A stretch of DNA of 64,000 nt from Eucommia ulmoides (Eukaryota > Streptophyta > Magnoliopsida > Garryales > Eucommiaceae): contig CM028330.1 of assembly GCA_016647705.1 (NCBI GenBank), positions 31,142,649 to 31,206,648 on the forward strand, written 5' to 3'. The notes beneath the pieces were generated by a model, which ran no database searches, was not told the DNA's origin, and worked only from the letters and a program-made list of their open reading frames with translations. Shown piece by piece: positions 20,599-31,939 of this stretch. The position numbers and the translations under genes are program-made. Position 1 is the stretch's first letter; each line of letters begins with the position of its first letter.

Positions 20599-22555
20599 TG
20601 TTGGCCCAGTGAGCTACCCAAGAGAGGGGTGAATTGGGTAGTAATAAAATTATCAAGTAAATAACACTTGAAAATTCAAATGATTAATTTTAATCTAAAT
20701 TAATTGTTATCTTTATAACAGCAGATATGCATTATCAAACTAGGTGCACACCCAAACAACAGAAAATAAATAAAGTAAAAATTGCTGCACACCAAAATTT
20801 ATACTGGTTCACCAAGCTACTCTTAGCTAATTTAGTCCTCCGAGCCCCACGGAGAGTCGCACCTACTAAATCACTATGATCCCTTTTATTAGGTAGGAAC
20901 CAAACCCTTACAAATGATTATTTTCGCAAGCTCAGAATCAACCTTTACAATTTTCCTTTTCACAGGCCAAGGAAGAACCTTTATATTTTTCCCAGGCTAA
21001 ATATTAGCTTAATTCTATTACAGGAAAAATCACAACATAATTCCTTTTATACCATAGGCTAAAGAATTAGACCTCGCCAAATCTCTCCAAGTATCCTTTT
21101 ACCCGATAAGGATTGAACCGTTATAAATTCACTCAAAATTAATTCTAGTCAGGAAGAATTACGCCTATCGTTTTTTATAGGAAAAGAGTAACCTAATCTT
21201 TTTATACACTATGTAAAGATTACACCTCAATCTGTTTATTGGAAGAGATTGAAACCCGAAGCTTTCCCTGATTAGATATTCCCAATAATATTTAATCTGC
21301 ACAGAACTCACCAATTACAAAATTGATAAACTTTTTCCCACTCAGAGCTTCTACCACCCCAAATTAATTTGAACTCAAATAATATCCCGATACTAGTGAT
21401 AGAAAGTGAGAATTTCAAAATCTGATTTTAATGAGAGCGAGTAGCACACAATTTAGAACGTAATCAGATTTTTACAGGAAATTATTTCAAAATATTTTTC
21501 AAGCAATTTAAAGTTCAGAAAAATAATTTCAAAAATCAAAAATTACATGTAACAAATAATAATATCAAATATCAATTCAGAGGAAAGACTTGGAATTATC
21601 TCATCAGTATACCATCGAAATGATTGTAAATTAATTGCAATGAAACTCTAGATTAGTAACAACAACAACAAATTCTCAAGAACGATTCTCAAGAAAAATC
21701 TCACAATACTCTCAGTATGAATTCAGAATAATCACTCTTAGAAAGCTCAGGAATTAAATAGCTCTTAAAAAATGATTGATTGAGATCACTCATAAGTGAA
21801 AAACTCAAGTCTGCTTATAAGGATTTAAAACTAATGCTCCAGTAGTGAGTTTCCACTTGTTATGACACTAAGTTGTTCTTATAGACCCGTTATATCGACA
21901 TGACTCAATCCTGATTCAATTCACTCAATTCTAACTTTTAAAACATTTAATTTAATCCCTCAAATATTTCTCAATCTCAAATTAGATAGGATAGAAAGAA
22001 TTAAACGTACCAATTGGAGAAATAATTAAATTATAAGAACCATATCTATAGGGATAACAAAATATCAATCACATATTTCAAATAACATCAAAACCCTAAG
22101 ATATCTCTCAGATCTTAACCATAAAATGGTTAGTAACAACTACTTTTTGAAAAAATCCACGAAATCCTCCAAACCCGAAACAGTCACATCGGTTGGCCGA
22201 CCAAAATCCACAGGTCAACCAATCGATTCAGGTTGTAGCCCAAGCCAAAACTTTTCGCTAGTTGGTCGACCGTTACTCCATGGTCTGTCGACCGATCGAT
22301 TCAGGATGCTCCCTAAGCCAATTTTCATTTATGGTCGTTCAACCAATTTTCTTAGGTCTATTGACCGATCGATTCAAATAATTCAAGTACTAGCCATAGG
22401 TTGATCGATCCCTCATGATCTGCCGACTGATCGATTCAGAGAGTTCAAATTTTGGCCTAGGTCGACCGATCTCTCTTCAGTCGATTGCCAATCGATTCAG
22501 AAACTGCACCATTCTTAGCCACCACTTCATCAGTTGACCAATCCTTATTGGTCGG
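20599..22555 (-). repeat. Copia LTR, truncated at its start
   Basis: Matches the solo LTR at 57430-59768 read in the opposite direction and, more distantly, the LTRs at 36030 and 40629. The 22190-22555 part is an array of units rich in TCGACCGA and ATTCAG motifs. Its end (minus strand) is GGGCCAACA at 20599. About the first 450 bp of the LTR are missing. Confidence 0.8.
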
Positions 22556-22582
22556 TAAACTCACATGGCAAAGAGAGGCAGT
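22556..22582 (+). other. Purine-rich remnant before a Tat/Ogre-like LTR
   Basis: The stretch GGCAAAGAGAGGCAGT abuts TGTAGACACC. It resembles the polypurine tract before the second LTR of the same family (GATAAAGCGGGACAAC at 35516-35531). It may be the last bases of an older element interior, which would make the following LTR a 3' LTR shared by two tandem elements. Confidence 0.35.
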
Positions 22583-24034
22583 TGTAGACACCACATTTTG
22601 TCCCGCCAAGTCAGTGTCAAATCAAGTATAAGTTCAGATAAACTTTAAACTCAAGTTTAAAGAGAATGAATTTCTACCTAAGACCACACTATAGAATATA
22701 AAAAAAAAACCAAAAAGATGAAGAAGAAAAAATGCAAACATGTTGAATTTGACAAAATATAGCTAAGTAAAAGTTTTTGGTCAAAATCAAAATTCTCGTG
22801 ATTTAAGGAGGTCTAAAATGACATTATTAAGGTTTGATTTTTATCAAATCATATTTGGTATAGGTAAATATTATTCTTTAACCTTAAATCATAGGATATT
22901 TCAAACAATTAACTTGGTTACCCCACCCCGACTTTGAAACATTTACTTTTTACCAAATCTTGTCAAATTTAACACCGAAAACATTTCTTTCTCTCATGCA
23001 TACCACATCAAATACCACCAAGGAATAATCCAAGAAACATTAATCAAGGATTGTAAATTTCATTACAAAGCCCAAAATCACAAGGTGATTTAAGATGTGG
23101 GCTTGAATTGGATTTTCACCCAATCCAAGTAATCTTGAAAAACCACCTTAGGCCCAAGCAATCAAGGGGCCTAGCCATCATTTAAGGCCCACAAAAGAAT
23201 CCTTATAATGATCAAGGAGCCTTCCTAGAATTTTCCTACCAAATGGAAAAGAATGTGGACAAGACACTTAGGGCACAACCAACCGTTATCGAAACAAAAT
23301 TGATTTGGTTTGCCACCTAAGTAAGGAATTTGATGAGCATTGAATGCCAATCCCATCAATCATTAAATTATTGGGATTACATGTCAATACCACATTCAAG
23401 TCATCTAGATATATTAGGCAATATATCAAAGAAAGCAACCGAAATCCTTGAATCATGACGGCCCGTTACCGAAACCAAACCGGATGAGTAGCCTCCAAGC
23501 AAAGCATTTAATGCACATCTCATCAATTATTAAATTCTTGGGATGACATGGCATGGCTAGGTTCAAATGATTAATATATTTTCACAATACTATTTAAGGG
23601 TAACAAGGCAACTTGGAAACCAATCGACGGTTACAAGTGAAGTTCACCCAATTCCCGCCGAAATGAACTGAATGTATGGTCTCTAAGTTAGGAATCATCA
23701 CTTTGATGCAAAGTGACACCTAAGGACTAGGTTCAATGCATCTTGGGAGCATTTATTACAACCAAACCGAAATAGTGGATCTAACATGTGTTTAGCCCCT
23801 AAACCGAACCGAATCCATCTCATCAAGTCTTAAATGCACCCATGTGCAAGGAACCACATTGGTGGAAAGGTAATGATTTCCAATGATTACCAAATCTTTG
23901 AAAATACAACATTTTCTCCTAAATTCATTCCAAACCAAATCAAACCAAGATAAGATAGCAAGTCCCATAGGCCAAACACCCCCATGGAAAAGGCTGGTGT
24001 TGCTTGCACATTGCCCAATGCGCAGACCCTAGCC

Positions 24035-24044
24035 CATAAATAGG
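24035..24044 (+). promoter_or_regulatory. TATA box in Tat/Ogre-like LTR
   Basis: CATAAATAGG precedes a region with start-site-like C/T-rich sequence. Equivalent boxes lie at 44132 (TCTATATATATTGG) and 49383 (CCTATAAAAA) in the other LTR copies at the same relative place. Confidence 0.55.
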
Positions 24045-24426
24045 GGTATTTTGGTTCTCATTTTCTCAAGTCTTGAAGGCCTAATTTCTCTCTCTAAACT
24101 CGAGCAACTCTCTCATGTCCTAGGCCTCTCAAGCATATTTTTCAAATAATGCATTGTTATTTTACTAAAATGAGGTCTTGGAAGGTGTTCTTAAAGTTCC
24201 TAGAACAAGAACTTGAAGGATTGATGACTATCGATCAACACCAAGTCAAGAGGAGCAAGGAGGGAAAGGAGACTAGCTACTTAGGGATGACCACATCCCC
24301 TAAGTAGGGTGTTTTCGGGTTCTTAGCTGAGAACTCAAGGAATCGAAGACCACCGAACAACCACCAACCAAGAAGATTGAGGTGGAAAAGGACGTAAACA
24401 CTTAGGGAAGACCACATCCCCTAAGT

Positions 24427-24434
24427 AGGTATGT
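24427..24434 (+). promoter_or_regulatory. Conserved 5' splice donor in Tat/Ogre-like LTR
   Basis: AG|GTATGT follows CCCCTAAGT. The same context is at 44402-44409 (AG|GTATGTC) and as AG|GTAAGT at 49655-49662, about 270-390 bases after the TATA box in each copy. It suggests that the element's leader is spliced out of the primary transcript. Confidence 0.5.
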
Positions 24435-24968
24435 TTCTTAAAAACACACGGTTCTTGGTTAATCTTGTGCGTATTGCTTATATATAGTAGGATCATATAG
24501 ACAGTACACTCACTCTCATGTACATAACACATAAAACCCATAAAACAACCTAACAAGCTTTTGATTTTGTCAAGAATATCAAATAAACACCTAATTTTAA
24601 CTATAACAACTAAACTAGGGTAAAATCACACAAAATCATTACAAGCATTTCAAGAACACTCAAAGACATTCAAAAACATCAAATCATCCAACAACATGTT
24701 AAGAACATATGAGGTTTCAAAAAAAAACTTCCATAACACCATGAGTTGAGCATAAGCTATATGATTCCCCTAAGAACATCGTATTTGTTTTCTTTTTTAG
24801 CTAAACAAAACACACCATATATATAAAATACACCAACAAACCCTTGTGGCTAAGAACTTGGGATAAATTGAGGGCCTTTATTCATTCGGGGATATGTGTG
24901 ATTCTTTCTTAAAACACTTTCCCAATTTCCTTAATTACGAGTAGGACTGGCATAAGTATATAGTATTT

Positions 24969-26570
24969 TGATAGGTGTGATCTACCTACATATTTCTAAA
25001 CCGGTTTTGTTAGTTTTAGAATATGTTTATAGTTATTTTTATTACGTTTTAATTAGTTTTTATTCTTTTTATATAAATCAGGTGTGTGAGGTGAAAAGGT
25101 AGGAAACTGGAGCGTAAACGATCAGACCAAACCAAAAACGGTCGAAGAATGGTGAAAAAACAAGCAAGACGACAAAATTCTGAAAAGAAGCCACCGACGC
25201 GGTGTCTAAACCTTCGCCGCAGCGGTGAAAATGTAGAGAAGACCAATTATTGCTGAAAGCTCACCGCCTAGGCGGTAAAACTGCAGGATGCTCACAAAAT
25301 CCATCACTATCTTCATCGCTGTGTTGATCAACGAACCGACATACCTACCGCCTATGCGGTGACCTCTGCACCGATTAGATATTTTTTTCGATATTTTTAG
25401 GATATTTTACCTATTTAATCCATTCCCCTTTCTCATTTTTGGGCCTCTCTTGCATGCTACCATCCTTAGAACATATCTAAGGCTGGGTAGAAGAGTTTTA
25501 GAGGGATAGCTCACATCCCGAAGGAGAAGAAAAAAGAGGAGCGATCGTTGAACGTTCTTAGTGGTTTAAACTTCAAACTATGGCTAAGTTCTTCGATTTC
25601 TTTTCTTATTTCTTTAAATTACTAATTTATGAGCATGTTTAGCATGTGCTTCATTGTAAATACAGTTATAGCTATTAGTTAAACATAAATTGTATAGGGA
25701 TTAATAATAAAATTATAAATATGTGTTTCGTATGATTTCGGTGTTTCGTTTATGTTTGTTCTTCGAAATTTGATTGTGTTTTCTGTATTGTTTGTTTATT
25801 ATGCTTAGATAGATATATTGAGAATATGGGGTTTGACACTCGGAAGAGGTAACCCCAGATTTGGAGTAGGGTAAACAACGCGACAATCCAATAACCTGAG
25901 AGAGAGTTGGATTGTGGACAATCAATAACGTTGGGGCAAGACTCACATGACCTTAGGTCGTTAAGACATTGAGAAAGACTTGTTTATTGACAAGAAGTCA
26001 CTTATTCCCTCATCTTACACTCAGGAGAGGTGGCAGGGGAGTTTACGAACTGAGATTGTCGATAGGGTAAACACAACGCGACGATCCAATAACCCTGGAG
26101 GGAGTTGGATTGTGTGCAATCAATGATGTTGGGGCGAGACTCATGTGACCTAGGGTCGTTAGGATGTTGAGGGGGACTTCTTCAATAACACAAAGTCGTG
26201 TATTCCCTCGTCTTACACTCTGGAGAAGTGGCGGGAGAGTCTACGAACTGAGATTATCAAATAGGTCGAACACCGTAAACGTAAGTCAAACGAGATCGAA
26301 CACGTATTTGTAAACCAAGTTAATCCCTAGAAAATTCTTTCCCATAAAACATCTCATTATATTAGTATAGATAATTTAGTTAATTAGTTTAGTTTAGTAT
26401 AAATTTTATACATTCCTTTTAGCCTAGATAAAGTTAGGTTATGACAATTACGGTATTCGATAGTAGCGACAACCAATCTCTACGGATACGATACCCCATC
26501 TTTAAAGATCCATCATACTAAAAATTTAACCTGATATACTTGTGAGTAGTAAATACGCTAGCGTGTAACA
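24969..26570 (+). repeat. Athila-like LTR without partner (solo)
   Basis: Starts TGATAGGTGTGATCTACC and ends GCGTGTAACA. It is closely related in layout to the minus-strand LTR at 15115-16479. It holds three hairpin units (about 25195-25360, including CACCGCCTAGGCGG) and a ~203-bp direct duplication at about 25868-26270. No matching target duplication is seen (TATTT before, ACAAC after), and about 960 bp of the host LTR are missing at this place. This fits recombination between two separate insertions better than a simple solo LTR. Confidence 0.75.
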
Positions 26571-26949
26571 ACAACTTATTGTACAAGTATTTGGACGACT
26601 TAGAGAGGAAGGGATGAAACGTGTTTTCATCCTCTTCCCGATTCTCTAATTCTTCCACTATCGAAATCTGGGGTACGTCAGTGACTTTAGGATAGCTAAA
26701 GGTAAAGAGGATCTAACTTAACTCTAATAAGTCAAAATCACAAAAGACATAATAAGCAATAAACTACCATCTAAACATTTACATAAGAAATATAAGACAG
26801 AATAACATAGCAAACAAAGATTCAGAACTCTACAAATTAAATACTAGCTAGAATCGCTAACGTTTCAAGTACAACAAATAGATTAAAAACATTAAATGAT
26901 TGACAATCAAAGAGAAAGAGGCAAATGCATAGATCACACATAATCTGGA

Positions 26950-29900
26950 GCCTTTAGGCAGGAGCAGATGCAAGAAAACTCTTGCTCCGTGAAAGCGAAA
27001 GGATAATCTGAAGTAGACGGAGCATCTTCCACTGATGAAGAATGAGCCTTAGCCATAGATATCTCAATAGACTATGAGGCCAAGGGTTAATAGCAAGGGT
27101 CTATCCAGATCATATACTCAGTGGCTATAATGGGATGAGTTGAAAAGGGCATCTCATCAGAAGTCGAGCAACGACGCTCCCACTAAGCATAAGTCACAGT
27201 ATCTCAAGTTGCGTCTCCAAACTCAAAAGTAGAGTGAGCTACAATCATTCTGTCAACCAATAAAATGTACTGAGCCATGTCAAACTAACAAAGTACTCAA
27301 CTAGGAATGTGGGAAACATAGCCTCGGAATCCCAAAAGAGGAGTCAAGGGAAAGTCCACCCAATCTAAGAAAATGTCAATATGATATCATGCGTCTAGTA
27401 GTTCATCTGATACCCAAACTAACCACTTCTACCAGAAGCGACGCCCAGTTAGGTGGACAACCAAAACGCTGCGTAATCAAAGGGAACTAAGAAGATAACT
27501 AATCTACTATTGACTCCTCCGAGCACCAAACCGCCAAAGGTAGTCTAATTAGATGGGAAATAAGCCATATCTGTTATAGTGCACAAATCCTGAAGAAGTA
27601 ATAATCCCCAGTCTAACAAGCACTCAATGACTGGTACAACTCTACCAATATAAGAGGGACTATCAGGTAAGACTAATTAGAAAACATCCTCTCAGCTTGG
27701 AGAATTGTCTGACCCAAGAGGTCACTTCCCTTCTTAGGTAAAAGTGTCTCATGTAATAATAGAGCTACCAACATAATTATTTGGCACCTCTGCCAGTCCT
27801 CATATCTACTCTATATGTCCCCATAATACTGGTATCCATAATCATCTGAAAACTACCTCTGAAGGATGTCAAACTCTAAAGTATCCTCATCAACGTTCTT
27901 CCACTTCACACTTAGAGTCTATGATAACCGAGTTATCGACGCTAATAGAAAGTGAGGAATCTATCCTAATAGAAGAAGATAAAGCAAAAAAGCGCACCTC
28001 CTCTAGAAATGGAGTTAGCTCAGTCACTCCAAAACAAAAGCACAAAGATATATCCACTAAAATACATGTTCAAAATATAGCTGTACAGCCAAAAACAAAT
28101 CTGCGCCTAGCAAGGATCGGGAATGGGTTAGTCAATACCTTCTTCAGAACCCCTTGTCGGTAGGGTCAGCGTAGAAAATGGAATAGACACCTCCATGTCG
28201 GCCATGAACTCTGTTGTACTGGGAGTAGTCATGTAGGCCTCAGGTTGAGGAATCGGAGTCTGATGATCATATAATAAAGCAAAATGTCTAATAATCTCTT
28301 GTTGCAAATTCTCTCAGCTCTAATGGCGGTAAGCTCAGAGGGCGAAATTACCTCCTTATCACTACAACTCATTTAGAAGGTCAGTACCCTGTGGCCTAGC
28401 CATGTAACACCCACCAGATATGCTATGTCTATATGAGGGCCAATCGATAGTCATGGAAACCATTAAAGGTACTCCTCCTCAATAATCGGGGAAACAACTA
28501 ACACGTTTGTGGGAACCGTTGGATCAAGCATATTAAGATCAATAACCTCAGCATAGGGTCTAAAGTACATTGGCAGAGGATCCGGATGCTGACATAACCT
28601 ACTAGAAATCTGAGGTGTGGCTCTCTCGCCCATAAACAACTCCCAAGAGTAGAAACCTCTAAAGATACGATGTTGAGCCGATAGTCTCCTCTCAAAAAAC
28701 ATCTCTGTGAAATGAGTGTCATGGTGATATAGGTACCAAATGATATCTCTATGAGTCAAGAACTCTAGTTGAGTACGAGCCACTACATGGTCTCGGAAAG
28801 AGGAGCCCTCCTCCAGGATGAAACTATGCCATTTTACTTCGCAAGGGAAGCAATCCTCTGTAATGGAATAGGGACGACATGAGGCAAGGTACTCATATAC
28901 CCAATACTGCAAGAAAAAAAGAAAAGAAACAAAAGCAACTGAGAAATAGAAAAGAAGAACACAAAGAAGAAAGTTAAAAGATTTAAAATGAACTCATGGA
29001 TAGAAATTTCCAGAAACTCGTGACGTTGCTAACTTGAGTCCATACATGAGAGGGCATACCTTCCAAGAAGGGTGAAAATGTAAATCTCCCCTATTTAAGT
29101 TCTACCAAGCTGTCCAACTCACTTAGAGTCCCCACGAAGTGAAGTGGGATGGTGGAACTTGAGGAAGCCATGAAAGTTCCACAGAAAAATAGAAGCATTA
29201 AGACGTGATAGTACCGATCCTTCAACTCCGGTTCCTTAAGAGACGAAAGCTTAAAGGTTAACTTATCCAACAAGTAATTTTGTGAAATGGGCTCCCCGCT
29301 CCTCACCTCTACTGGTAGATCACCCCAGGAGCTCTTTCGCCTCTACACATGATATTTGTCTCAAGGGAATGGCTTGTCCTCAAAAGAGAACTCCGGTGAT
29401 TATCGCCCAATTGAGGGGCGTCAGCACCAACTCCACGTAGACCAAATAAAGAGAATTCATTGTTGAAAACCAACACTTGATCATGGAAATAGGATACCCA
29501 TGATCCTTACGAGAAGCTTGAATGGTAAGAAAATCTTCGAAGCCGCGTCTCTAGAGGTATAAACGATAATCGAAGTACATCCTCCTCAACTAGAAGGTAT
29601 AAAAAGTCAACCAAGACCCGTTGAAATTCCCATTACAATGCGGGGTCGACCTATAAAAAAATCGACCCACGAAGTGATAAGATATTTTTCTTTGAAAAGA
29701 AAACGTAAATTAAGAAAAGGTCTTAATAAATAACTTGGGTGAAATGAAAGAATACAGAAGGATGATTATGAAGATCTCCTACTAAAGACTAATCCTCGAG
29801 TGCTGTGGGCTAGATCCTCTCTACGTCAAAAGTGAGGGCTCTGTCATGGAAACGTCTAGGGATAGGATCTCTAGGCTCGAAATCATCTCTTAGGAAATCA

Positions 29901-30250
29901 TCATTACTTCCCCAGTCAGGCACCTCATTCTCTGGTGGGAAATAGTGTGGATTTGCCACCATCTTAACTGCGTTAAAAGGGCTAGTAGACTCCTAACTCA
30001 TAGGAACACCTGACGAACCAGCCATCGATAAGTCATCAACTCGAGACTTTCTAAAAGTCTCCTCAACAATAGAAGCACAAGAAGTTGGCATGTCATCTAG
30101 AATCCTAATTGTCAATAACTTGGGTCGACCTCGAGAGTGCTTTGAAGCAATCCATCTGAGTGGGGTCTCAAGGGCCTTGCCTTTCTCATGAGAATGGGTA
30201 GGATGACGGCCACCATCACAGGAAAGCCCACAACTGACATAGTGTCATCC
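26950..30250 (-). pseudogene. Antisense ORF with plant mobile domain, exons in ruins
   Basis: Read on the minus strand. At 30250-29770: a basic stretch, then MAGSSGVP near 30022, VANPHYFPPENEVPDW and RRFHDRALTFDVERI. At about 29480-29090: plant-mobile-domain signatures (TPLNWAIITGVLF, LRQISC, SQNYLLDKLTF, FLFCGT-like and the SSSTIPLHFVGTLSELD block). At 28912-28463: WVYEYLASCRPY and an aromatic-rich segment, 150 codons open. Further acidic sequence runs to about 26950 (PQPEAYMTTPSTTEF near 28240). Gaps around 29000 and 29700 could be introns or decay. Antisense ORFs of this type between integrase and the 3' LTR are known in the Tat lineage of Ty3/gypsy. Their function is unsettled; the domain is shared with MAIL/MAIN-type host proteins. 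Several stops make it non-functional. Confidence 0.65.
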
Positions 30251-31939
30251 AAAAAAGAAAAGAAAAGTAAAAGTTCTGCTTCTAGGGTTTCGATTTAAGG
30301 GTAAATTTGGAATTCTTAGGATTATTACGTGATTTTTGGAAGATATATTGAACTCGCCACTACCATTATTCTAAAGAAACAATTGCGTACGACCAAAAAA
30401 AAGTCTCTCACGACCTATCATTGGCTAAACACTAGGAGAAAGGGAATGAGTTCATCCCTTCAAGAACAATGGTTACGGTTTTACCTTCTTTAGTTTAAAT
30501 ACATGTCGTTTATTACTTAAACTATGGTATAATCAAGAAAATAAAATTCAAAACTCCTACCCCTAAAAGTGAGTTATGCCAAGTTTGCAAACCCATCTTA
30601 CTTTGGAGTAACATTAAAAAATTCACAATGACATTTCAATAAATAATAATATTGCAAGAGATAGCCAAATTAAACGATCAATGTAAGATTATAAAAGATG
30701 ACCTCAAAGACCCTAAAAGAATGACGATAAGCAAAACATAAAAGAAAACATTCTATTGATACTTTACATGCAATCAAAAATTTCTCATTGAATAAAGAAA
30801 ATATCATTTTTCTATTTTGTTTTCACATAACAAGAAAATCAAAAAGCATTGAAAAACAAATCATTTCAAACAAATTCTCAAAAGAATTCATCCTAAAATA
30901 AAAATGTGAAACAAATAGCTCAAAAATGTGCAAAAATATGGATCCAGGTACATAAACTCTTCTCAAGAAAAATTGATACATAATCTACTGCCTAAACATA
31001 AGCCAACATGTTATACATGCATAAGAAAAAAAAAAAATAGCATTGCACCACCCTAAGAAGTTAAAAAAAATGTCACTTTAATTGGGGTAGGGAAGAACAC
31101 CACCCATTTCTACGTTCTTAAAACTCATCCATTATTTGAAAAAATTAATGATAAATGATCTACATAACATGAATTTTCCTTTTAACGGATGAAAATTGGA
31201 AAAAAAAAAATCACGAACAAGTTTAGAAAAATTGGAGTAAACACTGCCGGAACTGTTCAGTTTTCTTCCCTCACTCTGTTTTCTCGAAATAGACAGGCCA
31301 CTGGCTTGTCTATTATTTATAAACCATCCCTGTGCATGGGCCAATGCATAGGGATGCAGAAATTATATTTTGGCCTCCATATTGTTAAAAACAATATTTT
31401 TTTTTAATTATTTTTAATTTTTATCTCTAAACCAATTCAATGCAATAGTTCAAGAACTATAAGCTCACCTCAAGACACGTAGAGCATCAAAAAATGTGTG
31501 CACAAATTGACGTTTTAGATTTGGTCAAGATAGTCCAAGTCACATTGTCATGTAAGGTGAAAATTGGAAGTCAAATTGTGTCATAAGATCAAATTGAAAG
31601 GATATCAAATCAAAAAGGGTCAAGTTAGTATCAAATCAAGTTATTATGCAAGAAAGTAAAAATTAACAGATTCAACTTGCGAAATACTCATCAGGATCAT
31701 GGCATGACCCGGATGTTACACTAACTGGGCAAAATCCTGAAAAATTAACTTCATAGTTTATTAAAAAAAACATCCCTTCTCAAAACTAATAAAAATAAAA
31801 TATTAATAAACACGTCGGCCAGTGTGTTCGGAAATTACATCAATAAATCCCGAATTCATCACCTCCGGCAAATAGCGAGACGAACCAATTTAGCTTTGCA
31901 ATCCATGTAGTTAATTAGTCTCCTCCCTAGCCCGCCAGA
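30251..31939. other. AT-rich spacer inside the Tat/Ogre-like element
   Basis: No coding similarity seen on either strand. Short frames around 31132-31407 are low-complexity or random. It lies upstream of the antisense ORF on its own strand and may contain its 5' UTR or intron. Confidence 0.4.

Larger units (their letters stand above)
16480..22555 (-). mobile_element. Ty1/copia retrotransposon, minus strand, truncated
   Basis: Reading right to left: LTR (22555-20599), Met-tRNA-type primer site, gag, pre-integrase, integrase and the first part of reverse transcriptase, then a sharp stop at 16480 where the gag-only element begins. Domain order gag-INT-RT is diagnostic for Ty1/copia. RNase H and the other LTR should lie beyond the left window edge if the intervening insertion explains the break. 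The LTR lacks roughly its first 400-450 bp, where the Tat/Ogre-like LTR at 22583 cuts in. Frames are shattered by stops and shifts. Confidence 0.88.
22583..26680 (+). repeat. Tat/Ogre-like LTR, left copy, interrupted by an Athila-like LTR
   Basis: Starts TGTAGACACC and ends GGGGTACGTCA. The same start is at 35532 and the same end at 49184 and 62679, so the family is well defined. The native part is 22583-24968 plus 26571-26680; 24969-26570 is an inserted LTR, and about 960 bp present in the copy at 61452-62679 are missing around it. A 115-120 bp direct duplication lies at about 24185-24430. It contains a TATA box and a conserved splice donor. The lineage name rests on the TGTAGACACC...GTGCGTCA ends, the primer site at 62680 and the antisense ORF in the interior. 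Confidence 0.75.

Noticed and set aside
22126..22404. 92-codon plus-strand frame
   Set aside because: Produced by the TCGACCGA-type minisatellite in the copia LTR; repetitive low-information translation.
22583..22592. Treating each TGTAGACACC LTR as a separate unrelated element
   Set aside because: Starts, ends, TATA box and donor site align between copies, so they are one family; the differences are nested insertions and deletions.
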